Assembly: GCA_023621995.1 (NCBI GenBank)
Contig: JAMOAB010000013.1
Coordinates: 1 to 37,694 of the forward strand
Source of the DNA: Bacillota bacterium
Lineage (GTDB): Bacteria > Bacillota > Clostridia > Caldicoprobacterales > Xylanivirgaceae
Direction of reading: 5' to 3'
DNA length: 37,694 bases
In this document: positions 25,324-34,027 of the stretch, piece after piece
Position numbering within the stretch: position 1 is the stretch's first letter
Layout: each line of letters begins with the position of its first letter
The notes under the pieces: model-generated
What the model was told of the DNA's origin: nothing
Databases searched by the model: none
Seen by the model: the letters and a program-made list of their open reading frames with translations, nothing else
Position numbers and translations under genes: made by a program

Positions 25324-25590
25324 TTAATCAAAATGCCCTTTTATTAACAATATACCTGCTATATCAATTTCAATAACTACTAGAGTATAGAGTACAATTG
25401 AAGTGATGGTTAGTATAAAAGGTCAACCGGCTGGTTCAATTGCACCAGAAGCAAGTCCAGTAACTACTGCAATGATTTGACCACCAACTAGAAATAGTAT
25501 TGCAGTTACCATTCCTAAGCCAATAGGTTTGTGATGTGAGCGCACTCGTATAGATGTCCATAAGAGTATTAGGCCGCCAATGCAGATATA
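25324..25590 (-). pseudogene. Remnant of a membrane protein gene
   Basis: On the minus strand, from just after the pdxS stop to TAA at 25326-25324, one frame reads GGLILLWTSIRVRSHHKP, then IGLGMVTAILFLVGGQIIAV, then TSIVLYTLVVIEIDIAGILL. That is three hydrophobic segments. A single TGA interrupts it where AG-W would suit, and no start codon is present. I do not recognise the family. It occupies the place where pdxT usually follows pdxS. Confidence 0.5.
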
Positions 25591-26463
25591 TTACTTACCT
25601 CTTTCAGCCATAAGTATTTCTATCTCATTTTCATTTATGCCAACCATTGCCTCTCCTAGATTTTCCGAAAGCTCTGCAATTAGCTTGGCATCTTGGTAAT
25701 TGGCTACTGCCTTGACTATGGCTTGGGCCCTCTTCATGGGGTTACCTGATTTGAATATTCCAGATCCAACAAACACACCTTCTGCTCCTAATTGCATCAT
25801 AAGTGCTGCATCGGCAGGTGTTGCCACTCCTCCTGCAGCAAAATTCAATACAGGTAATTTTCCTTCTCTATGGACAAAACTTGCAAGCTCATATGGAACT
25901 TGAAGTTCTTTACAGTAGTAGTGTAATTCATCTTCTCTAAGGGCTTGTAGCTCCCTAATCTGTTTGTCCATCATACGCATATGTCTAACTGCTTGAACAA
26001 TATTTCCAGTTCCAGGTTCTCCCTTAGTCCTGATCATGGAAGCCCCTTCACTAATTCTCCTCAAAGCTTCACCCAAATCTTTTGCACCACAGACAAATGG
26101 AGTATTAAAATTCCTTTTATTTATATGGAATTTATCATCCGCAGGAGATAGGACTTCACTTTCATCAATAAAATCGATCCCAATTGCCTCTAATATTTGA
26201 GCTTCTACAAAATGACCTATTCTAACTTTGGCCATTACAGGAATTGAGACAGCCTCTTGAATGCCCTTTATCATCTTTGGATCACTCATTCTAGAAACTC
26301 CACCTGCTGCCCTAATGTCAGCCGGAATTCTCTCCAATGCCATTACAGCACACGCGCCGGCCTCTTCAGCTATTCTAGCCTGTTCTGGGGTGGTTACATC
26401 CATTATGACGCCACCTTTTAGTTGTTCAAACAAAGCTTTATTTGATTCATATTTTTTATCCAT
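25591..26463 (-). CDS. pdxS: Pyridoxal 5'-phosphate synthase, lyase subunit PdxS
   Basis: A 290-residue TIM-barrel subunit that makes PLP from ribose 5-phosphate (or ribulose 5-phosphate), glyceraldehyde 3-phosphate and ammonia. Highly conserved PdxS segments are present: [17 protein letters not shown], the [11 protein letters not shown] motif, [15 protein letters not shown] with the Schiff-base lysine, [11 protein letters not shown] and [17 protein letters not shown]. An in-frame ATG lies 27 nt upstream, but AGGAGA is positioned for the ATG at 26463. The glutaminase PdxT normally encoded next to it is absent from the window. The divergent gene encodes PdxR, and the shared intergenic region holds a symmetric operator. 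Without PdxT the enzyme would need free ammonia or a distant pdxT. Confidence 0.97.
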   Translation of the reverse strand: MDKKYESNKALFEQLKGGVIMDVTTPEQARIAEEAGACAVMALERIPADIRAAGGVSRMSDPKMIKGIQEAVSIPVMAKVRIGHFVEAQILEAIGIDFIDESEVLSPADDKFHINKRNFNTPFVCGAKDLGEALRRISEGASMIRTKGEPGTGNIVQAVRHMRMMDKQIRELQALREDELHYYCKELQVPYELASFVHREGKLPVLNFAAGGVATPADAALMMQLGAEGVFVGSGIFKSGNPMKRAQAIVKAVANYQDAKLIAELSENLGEAMVGINENEIEILMAERGK

Positions 26464-26504
26464 ATCATCATCTCCTAAAGAATTTATCAATTAAATTATA
26501 TTAC

Positions 26505-26556
26505 AATCTGGTATTGAATAAAGCACCAAATATGATAAACTTAATGGTACCAGATT
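26505..26556. promoter_or_regulatory. Symmetric operator between pdxS and pdxR
   Basis: AATCTGGTA at 26505-26513 and TACCAGATT at 26548-26556 are perfect 9-bp inverted copies whose centres are 43 bp apart, about four helical turns. The left copy lies in the spacer of the pdxS promoter (minus-strand TATAAT near 26500-26495). The right copy lies just upstream of the pdxR ribosome site. A weak pdxR promoter, TTGAAT-N16-TAAACT, starts at 26514. Paired sites of this kind suit a dimeric MocR-type regulator. Confidence 0.65.
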
Positions 26557-26576
26557 AAAATATTGGAGAGATTATT

Positions 26577-27971
26577 ATGGAGATGTTGACTTTTGTACTC
26601 GATGATGAAGGGAAAGATCCACTCTATCATCAGCTTTATGAGTATATAAAAAAAGAGATTCAAGAAGGTAGAATAAAATATAATGAAAAATTACCCTCTA
26701 AACGAAAATTGGCCGATCACTTAGGAGTGAGTCAAAATACCGTAACAACAGCCTATGAACAGTTAATTGACGAAGGTTACGTAATGTCGATTGAAAGAAA
26801 GGGTTATTTTGTCCAAGAGATAGACAATCTGTTAATATTTGAGAGTCCTAAAGAGAACACAACTTTAAAAGAAGAGGCAGTAGATAGACATATAAAGTAT
26901 GACTTTTCATATGATGGTGTGGACAGTGAATCCTTTCCATTTTATGTGTGGGGGAAAATTACCAGGGAAATAATAAATAAATGTGATGCAAAGCTTTTAA
27001 CTGAAACCGAATCCCAGGGAGACTATGATTTAAGGCAGAGTATTGCAGATTACTTACGACAATCCAGAGGGGTTATTTGTAGTGCCGATGATATTATATT
27101 GAGTTCTGGCACCGAATATTTGTTCTATATATTATTTCAATTATTTGACGAGGAAAAGATATATGGGATAGAAAATCCAGGTTATGAAAAGCTGCCTTTC
27201 CTTTTTTCAAGTAATAAGGTTCAATATATACCCATAGACGTAGATGAAAATGGGATGACTTTGGAAGGGATTGAGAAGAGTGACCCTGATATAATATGTA
27301 TAACGCCGGCACATCAGTTTCCAACTGGTTCAATTATGCCAATAAATAGGCGTGTGCAACTACTCAATTGGATGAACGGAAAAAACGATAGATATATAAT
27401 TGAAGATGATTATGATAGTGAATTTAAATACAGTGGTAGACCAATTCCAGCTTTAAAAGGTCTTAAAAATAGTGACAAAGTAATATATATGGGGAATTTC
27501 TCAAAATCCCTTTCTCCAGGGCTAAGAGTGAGCTATATGGTAATGCCTGAGGAGCTAATGTCAAGATATAAGAAGGAACTGCCATTTATGATATGCCCCA
27601 TCCCTACTATTGAGCAAAGGGTGCTTACAGAGTTTATGGACAGGGGATTTTTTGCAAGGCATCTAAATAGGATGAGGAATATATATAGGAAAAAAAGAGA
27701 GCTATTAGTGGATTGCATATCTAGGCATGAAGATAAGTTTAGAATTATTGGTGCCGATGCTGGACTTCATATCACTGTGGAAGTGGATAATGGCATGACT
27801 GAGGAGGAGCTAGTTGAATCGGCAGCGGCTCAAGGTGTGAAGGTCTATGGACTGTCTAGATATTGTAGTAGGGACATAGATATGAATAGGATACTTTTAG
27901 GCTATGCAGGTATTACTGAGGAGGAGATAGAGAAGGGTGTGGAACTTTTGTTCAAAGCTTGGTTTGATTAA
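26577..27971 (+). CDS. pdxR: MocR/GntR-type PLP-dependent regulator PdxR
   Basis: A 464-residue transcription factor. An N-terminal GntR winged helix (about 10-80; LPSKRKLADHLGVSQNTVTT) is joined to a fold-type I aminotransferase-like domain (about 105-460). The PLP lysine is in YMGNFSKSLSPGLRVSY, and the D-Y pair is in IIEDDYDSEF. GGAGAG precedes the ATG at 26577. It is divergent from pdxS across a 113-bp region with a 9-bp dyad. The established role of such neighbours is to sense PLP and activate PLP synthesis genes while repressing themselves. The assignment rests on domain order plus the pdxS neighbour. Confidence 0.92.
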   Translation: MEMLTFVLDDEGKDPLYHQLYEYIKKEIQEGRIKYNEKLPSKRKLADHLGVSQNTVTTAYEQLIDEGYVMSIERKGYFVQEIDNLLIFESPKENTTLKEEAVDRHIKYDFSYDGVDSESFPFYVWGKITREIINKCDAKLLTETESQGDYDLRQSIADYLRQSRGVICSADDIILSSGTEYLFYILFQLFDEEKIYGIENPGYEKLPFLFSSNKVQYIPIDVDENGMTLEGIEKSDPDIICITPAHQFPTGSIMPINRRVQLLNWMNGKNDRYIIEDDYDSEFKYSGRPIPALKGLKNSDKVIYMGNFSKSLSPGLRVSYMVMPEELMSRYKKELPFMICPIPTIEQRVLTEFMDRGFFARHLNRMRNIYRKKRELLVDCISRHEDKFRIIGADAGLHITVEVDNGMTEEELVESAAAQGVKVYGLSRYCSRDIDMNRILLGYAGITEEEIEKGVELLFKAWFD

Positions 27972-28137
27972 GCAATTGCAGATGCTCTTTAATAGACGAG
28001 CAGAATAATTTGGGATATAATGTATCTATAGGAATGTTATAAACATTCAAGTTCTGCACTTGAATATTCTTAATGATAACTTTATTAATTTATTTTTGAT
28101 TTTGCTAGTAGCTATTCATATTATAGGAAGGGATAAA

Positions 28138-29064
28138 ATGAAAATATACGTTGGAGTTACGGATAATAATTGGTTTAAATATTTAGCATCTATAGCCCCT
28201 AATGAAGTCAACTTTTGGCGTCCGGGGGATAGAACTCGGTTTAGAGCTTTAGAACCTAATGATTTATTTCTTTTTAAACTTCACAGTCCACTTAATTACA
28301 TTGTAGGTGGTGGCTTTTTTGTAAAGCATTCATTTTTACCTGTGTCCCTTGCTTGGGAGACCTTTGGCAACAAAAATGGTGCAATAGATTATGATACATT
28401 TGCTAACTCTATATACAAGTACCGTAAAACCAATAGAAGAAATGAACCTGATCCAGTAATAGGCTGTATAATTCTAACATCACCTTTCTTTTTTCCTAGA
28501 GAGCATTGGATACCTGTCCCGGAAGACTGGAAACCCAATATTGTTCAAGGAAAAACATATGATACAAGTGACTTTATAGGGAGAAAACTGTACAAAGATG
28601 TAGTGCAAAGAATGCAGTTAGGTGAAAATATGCAAGAACAACCTTCAATGTATAAGACAGAAAGGTTTGGCAGAGAAACTTTGATAAAACCACGGCTAGG
28701 GCAGGGTGCTTTTAGGGTAATGGTCACAGATGCATATCACAGAAGATGTGCAATAACAGGTGAAAAGACATTACCTGCTTTAGATGCTACCCATATAAAA
28801 CCTTATTCTATGAATGGTCCACATATGACAAACAATGGTCTTCTTCTAAGAAAAGATTTGCATGCACTATATGACAGAGGCTATATTACAATCACTGAGG
28901 ACAATCATATAGAAGTAAGTAAGAGAATAAAAGAAGATTACGGGAATGGAAGAGAATATTATGCTATGCATGGACAAGAATTATCTATACTACCTGATAA
29001 TGCAAAAGATAGACCTAAGAAGGAATTTATAAGATGGCATAATGAAAAAATATATTTAGGATAG
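28138..29064 (+). CDS. HNH endonuclease with N-terminal recognition-like domain (possible type IV restriction enzyme)
   Basis: A 308-residue protein. Residues 1-95 form a small beta-rich domain (MKIYVGVTDNNWFKYL, LEPNDLFLFKLHSP, IVGGGFFV) that resembles EVE/PUA-like modified-base readers. The C-terminal part is an HNH nuclease: CAITGEK near 203, ATHIKPYS with the first His near 219, NNGLLL, then DLHALYDRG. AGGAAGGGA lies before the ATG at 28138; an in-frame ATG 78 nt upstream would add a hydrophobic stretch and has no ribosome site. It stands alone beside the Mod/helicase locus. Restriction of modified DNA is an inference from architecture and neighbours. The HNH call is firm. Confidence 0.82.
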   Translation: MKIYVGVTDNNWFKYLASIAPNEVNFWRPGDRTRFRALEPNDLFLFKLHSPLNYIVGGGFFVKHSFLPVSLAWETFGNKNGAIDYDTFANSIYKYRKTNRRNEPDPVIGCIILTSPFFFPREHWIPVPEDWKPNIVQGKTYDTSDFIGRKLYKDVVQRMQLGENMQEQPSMYKTERFGRETLIKPRLGQGAFRVMVTDAYHRRCAITGEKTLPALDATHIKPYSMNGPHMTNNGLLLRKDLHALYDRGYITITEDNHIEVSKRIKEDYGNGREYYAMHGQELSILPDNAKDRPKKEFIRWHNEKIYLG

Positions 29065-29205
29065 AGACATATATTTTTTCAAATAACTTAGTAAATCTGA
29101 GGAGTTTAGAGAGGAGAGTTATTTTCAAAAGGATAAAAGAAAACTTTGTAGAAATATATACTATCATGCAATAAGGGGTTCAAGGTCATACAGGGGTGTA
29201 TTTTT

Positions 29206-30425
<1,220 letters not shown>

Positions 30426-30831
30426 GCAGATATAGACTATGGATTTAAGGTATATAAGGTAGATTCTCCTAATATGAAGGATGTAAATTATAGGCCTGAT
30501 GAAATAGAACAGGACTTAATAGAACAGCTAGAGTCCAATATGAAAGAAAACATAACGGAATTAGATCTACTTACTCAGGTAATGTTAGAAGCAGGACTGG
30601 AATTATCCTTGGCAATTGAGAGCAAGGAGATTTATGGTAAAGAGGTACACTTTGTAGCTGATAATTCTCTAGTTGCCTGTTTTAATGAAAATGTAGATGA
30701 AGAATTGATAAAAAAACTATCTAAGTATGAACCTTTAAAGGTAATCTTTAGAGATAGCTCATCCCGATAGGATAAATTTAGAAGAGATATTTAAGAGTAT
30801 ATATCCTAGTACAGAGATTAAGGTTCTATAA
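30426..30831 (+). pseudogene. C-terminal third of a second Mod methyltransferase gene
   Basis: Homologous throughout to the end of the intact mod gene (24895-25311). It begins ADIDYGFKVYKVDSPNMKDV and ends TEIKVL at TAA 30829-30831. A small deletion near 30763, in the serine-rich stretch, shifts the frame before DRINLEEIF. It is bounded on the left by the IS30 remnant and lies 11 bp before the helicase-protease gene. This gives the ancestral order mod then helicase-protease. Many differences from the intact copy show it is an old or separately acquired paralogue rather than a fresh duplication. Confidence 0.85.
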
Positions 30832-30842
30832 GAGGTGATTAG

Positions 30843-33437
30843 ATGAAGATTAAATTTAAGGAACAACAATTTCAAATAGATGCAGTTCAATCTGTAGTTG
30901 ACTGCTTTAGGGGGCAGGTAAATAAATCTTCTAGATTTACTTTGGATAGAGGTAGGGCAAAGGGCGAAATAGGAGGACAGAGAAGCTTTTTGATTGCAGA
31001 GGGGTTTAAGAATAAGCCAATAACAGGGATATCGGATGCTGATATACTTAAAAATATTAGAGAGGTACAACTTAGAAATGGACTTAAGCCATCAGATAAA
31101 TTAGAGGGGAAATACAATCTAACTATAGAGATGGAGACAGGGGCAGGTAAAACTACAGTTGCAGCCCATTGGCTTATAAGAAAATACATACATGAAGGTT
31201 ATAGAGTACTTTGGTTGTCTCATAGGGTAGAATTATTGGAACAAGCCTTTGATACTTTTAATTACTTTTCTTATCTAATCCAAGGCGAAGATTCATATAT
31301 GAATATGATTATAGTTTCAGGTAAATATAATAGTTGGAGCTCTGTAGATAATAGATATAATGTTGTTTTCTCTACAGATAGAAGTACTGCGTTAAATTTA
31401 AACTATTTAGAGCTAATGATGAGTCAATCAGATAAAGGTATATTCGCTGTTATTGATGAAGCTCATCATACTGTTGCTAGCCAATATCGTAGCATATTAA
31501 ACACTATGTTTTCTAATAAAGGGGAAAAAGACATAAAACTATTAGGACTTACTGCTACACCTGTAAGAATGAATCCAGATGAAACCCAGTTACTTTGGAG
31601 AATTTATGATGACAATTTTGATATAATAAAACCTAGCAAGAAAACTCAAGCCTCAGAATATAACAGTATAATATATGAAGTATCACAAAATCAATTAATA
31701 CAAGAAAATATACTATCAAAGCCTCATCCCAGTACAGTAAATACAAAAATAGATTTTGAAGCAGAATTTACAGAAGATGACTACAAATATTTAGAACAAT
31801 TTGGAGATTTAGGACAAGATGTCTTAAATAAAATAACGAATAGCAGCTTGAGAAACAAAATAATAGTACAACATTACAAAGAAAACATAAAAAAATATGG
31901 GAAAACCTTAGTATTTGCAATAGATATAGCCCATTGCATAACATTAAATGAAGAATTTCGAAAACAGGGAATAGAAAGTGATTTTGTTGCATATACAGAG
32001 GGAAATAATGCCGAAGTTATAGAAAATTTTAAAAGCACTGATGAACCACAAGTAATTATAAGTGTTATTAAGCTAACAGAAGGATTTGATGCACCTAATA
32101 TTCAGACGGTTTTCTTGACAAGTCCTACTCGTTCAGAACCTCTACTTAGACAGATGATAGGTAGAGGACTTAGAGGGCCAAAGGCAGGAGGAACAGAAGA
32201 TGCTTATTTGGTTACCTTTGTAGATACTTGGAAATTATTTAAACCATTAGATCCTGGATATATTCTAGATGTGGAGAAAGTTATAGAAGATCCTAAACCT
32301 GAACCTAAACCTAGTGGGGTTCCAATACTTATACCAATGGATGAGTTTGAAAAAATTGTAAAAGCTGCCTATGAACTATTATTAACAAAACCTATTTCCT
32401 ATGATTTTACTATATTTGAAACCTTCCCACATTCATGGTATCAATGGACTAGAGAAGAAGAAGGGGAAGAAAGAGAAGATTTAGTATTTATTTTTGAAAA
32501 TCAATATGAATTTTATAAAGACTTTATAGAGTATTATCAAAAGAACAAGAAGGAAATCCCTGAAATATTAAATGAAGAAACTATAGGAGAAATGCTATAT
32601 AAATTCTTTGACGATTGTAGCGATCCCCTACCAGATTATAATGATATTATTAAATTAGCTGGAGCCATTAGACGAGGAGAAAGGATTAATCATTTTACAT
32701 TTAAAGAAAAAGAAAAAATTGATCCAGCTACATTAGCATGGAAGTATATAGATTTAGGTCCATTAGAACTAAAGCCTAAGCTTAGAGAAATATATGATGA
32801 TAACAAACTTTGCAGAATCATATATAAAAATATATTTGAAAATTTTTTAGAAGATGTGATGAAAGAATGGATTAAAATAACTACAACAGGCAAGACCATA
32901 TCCAAGGAGACTGAAAAAGATAAAATTGAAGAAGGTAAGGAAGAAAAAGTTATAGATTTACCCATTTTACCCCAATACCCAGAAGGTGCAGGCTACGATT
33001 TAGATGAAATAATGGAATCTGTAATATACACAGATAAAAATTTCTTAAATAAAGTACATTTTCCAAATGGAGAACCGCCAAAATATAGAATATCCTTTAC
33101 TTCAAAAACACGAAAAACTTATTTTGGCATATGCAGATATAGTGATAAGACTATTAAAATTAATAGAGCATTGAATTCACCTAAGTTACCTAGATTTGTA
33201 ATGGAGTTTTTAGTATATCATGAAGTATTACATGCAGATATGCCAAACAATGGCCATGATAAGCTTTTTAGGGAAAGAGAAAGAAAATTTATACCATCTA
33301 AAATAGCTGAAAAAGAAGCAAAGGAATTTGAAGATGGATATGAATATGATACCAATGTATCCTATTATTGGTATACAGTAAGTAATCAATTTTTAGATAC
33401 AATTCATTGGGATTACAAGATTGATGCAGTGAAGTAG
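30843..33437 (+). CDS. SF2 helicase fused to a C-terminal HExxH (SprT-like) metallopeptidase
   Basis: An 864-residue protein. A superfamily-2 helicase domain has Walker A METGAGKT (K103), DEAH box VIDEAHH (205-210), GLTATPVR (235-242) and motif VI RQMIGRGLRGP. A charged linker covers about 490-720. The last 120 residues carry VYHEVLHADM with H793, E794 and H797, then NNGHDKLF with a possible third ligand, as in SprT/M48-type zinc peptidases. AGAGGTG precedes the ATG at 30843. Type III Res proteins end in a PD-(D/E)xK nuclease; none is visible here. It follows a broken mod and precedes the DUF499 ATPase gene, so it is probably the ATP-driven component of a defence system that may cleave protein rather than DNA. 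Confidence 0.88.
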   Translation: MKIKFKEQQFQIDAVQSVVDCFRGQVNKSSRFTLDRGRAKGEIGGQRSFLIAEGFKNKPITGISDADILKNIREVQLRNGLKPSDKLEGKYNLTIEMETGAGKTTVAAHWLIRKYIHEGYRVLWLSHRVELLEQAFDTFNYFSYLIQGEDSYMNMIIVSGKYNSWSSVDNRYNVVFSTDRSTALNLNYLELMMSQSDKGIFAVIDEAHHTVASQYRSILNTMFSNKGEKDIKLLGLTATPVRMNPDETQLLWRIYDDNFDIIKPSKKTQASEYNSIIYEVSQNQLIQENILSKPHPSTVNTKIDFEAEFTEDDYKYLEQFGDLGQDVLNKITNSSLRNKIIVQHYKENIKKYGKTLVFAIDIAHCITLNEEFRKQGIESDFVAYTEGNNAEVIENFKSTDEPQVIISVIKLTEGFDAPNIQTVFLTSPTRSEPLLRQMIGRGLRGPKAGGTEDAYLVTFVDTWKLFKPLDPGYILDVEKVIEDPKPEPKPSGVPILIPMDEFEKIVKAAYELLLTKPISYDFTIFETFPHSWYQWTREEEGEEREDLVFIFENQYEFYKDFIEYYQKNKKEIPEILNEETIGEMLYKFFDDCSDPLPDYNDIIKLAGAIRRGERINHFTFKEKEKIDPATLAWKYIDLGPLELKPKLREIYDDNKLCRIIYKNIFENFLEDVMKEWIKITTTGKTISKETEKDKIEEGKEEKVIDLPILPQYPEGAGYDLDEIMESVIYTDKNFLNKVHFPNGEPPKYRISFTSKTRKTYFGICRYSDKTIKINRALNSPKLPRFVMEFLVYHEVLHADMPNNGHDKLFRERERKFIPSKIAEKEAKEFEDGYEYDTNVSYYWYTVSNQFLDTIHWDYKIDAVK

Positions 33438-33670
33438 ATGAGAAATGTATAAACTTAATAAAATGAAAATGAAAACATGTAGAATATTATATATAAATAA
33501 AGTAAGTAAAAAATCTAAGAAAAGGTATTAGAAGCTCATTAAACCTTTAATAGGGATGAGTATAAAAGAATTGGAGAAAATTAGGGGTACAAAAGACCTA
33601 AAAAATTAGGGAATGACGTCTATTTATGGTAAAATATTTATATATTACTTCATAAAAGTTGGTGGTGTCT

Positions 33671-33838
33671 ATGCATATAAGGACAGAAAAATATATGGCA
33701 TTGAAATCCAAGGATAGGAAAGTAATCAAAATATCTGCAAAAAAGCATAAAACCTTGAAAGAAAGAGTTAAAGAATATAAGGGTGATTATCAGCCTAGGG
33801 AATGGAGTACGGGACTTCCTTGTGGAAAAGAAATATAG
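33671..33838 (+). CDS. Small MazE/AbrB-like antitoxin candidate
   Basis: A 55-residue basic protein. The C-terminal EWSTGLPCGKEI resembles the conserved tail of MazE/PemI-type antitoxins (xxDTGxPVGKEVW). The N-terminal RKVIKISAKKHKTLKERV could be a reduced DNA-binding strand-helix part. A weak GGTGGT lies 5-10 nt before the ATG. No toxin gene adjoins it; the 170 bp to the DUF499 gene and the 230 bp upstream hold only broken frames. It may be an orphan or a shortened remnant. Confidence 0.4.
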   Translation: MHIRTEKYMALKSKDRKVIKISAKKHKTLKERVKEYKGDYQPREWSTGLPCGKEI

Positions 33839-34027
33839 AAGAGAAGATAGTAGAATTATAGATTCGCCTATTTATGTTTTAAATTGTTTCCCTATAATAA
33901 GATACTATATGCTAAAGGAATGTTTTAAATGTTTTAGAGATAATTAACAGCATAATTAGATTTTAATAATTTAGAAACAATTACTATATAGATTAGATAA
34001 AAATACTTAATCATTGGGGGGATTAGA

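Noticed and set aside
30474-30770. A 98-residue stand-alone gene
   Set aside because: It is the frameshifted C-terminal part of a second mod copy, homologous to the end of the intact mod.
30843-33437. Calling this gene a type III restriction Res subunit
   Set aside because: It follows a mod remnant, but no PD-(D/E)xK nuclease is visible and the C terminus is an HExxH peptidase-like domain.
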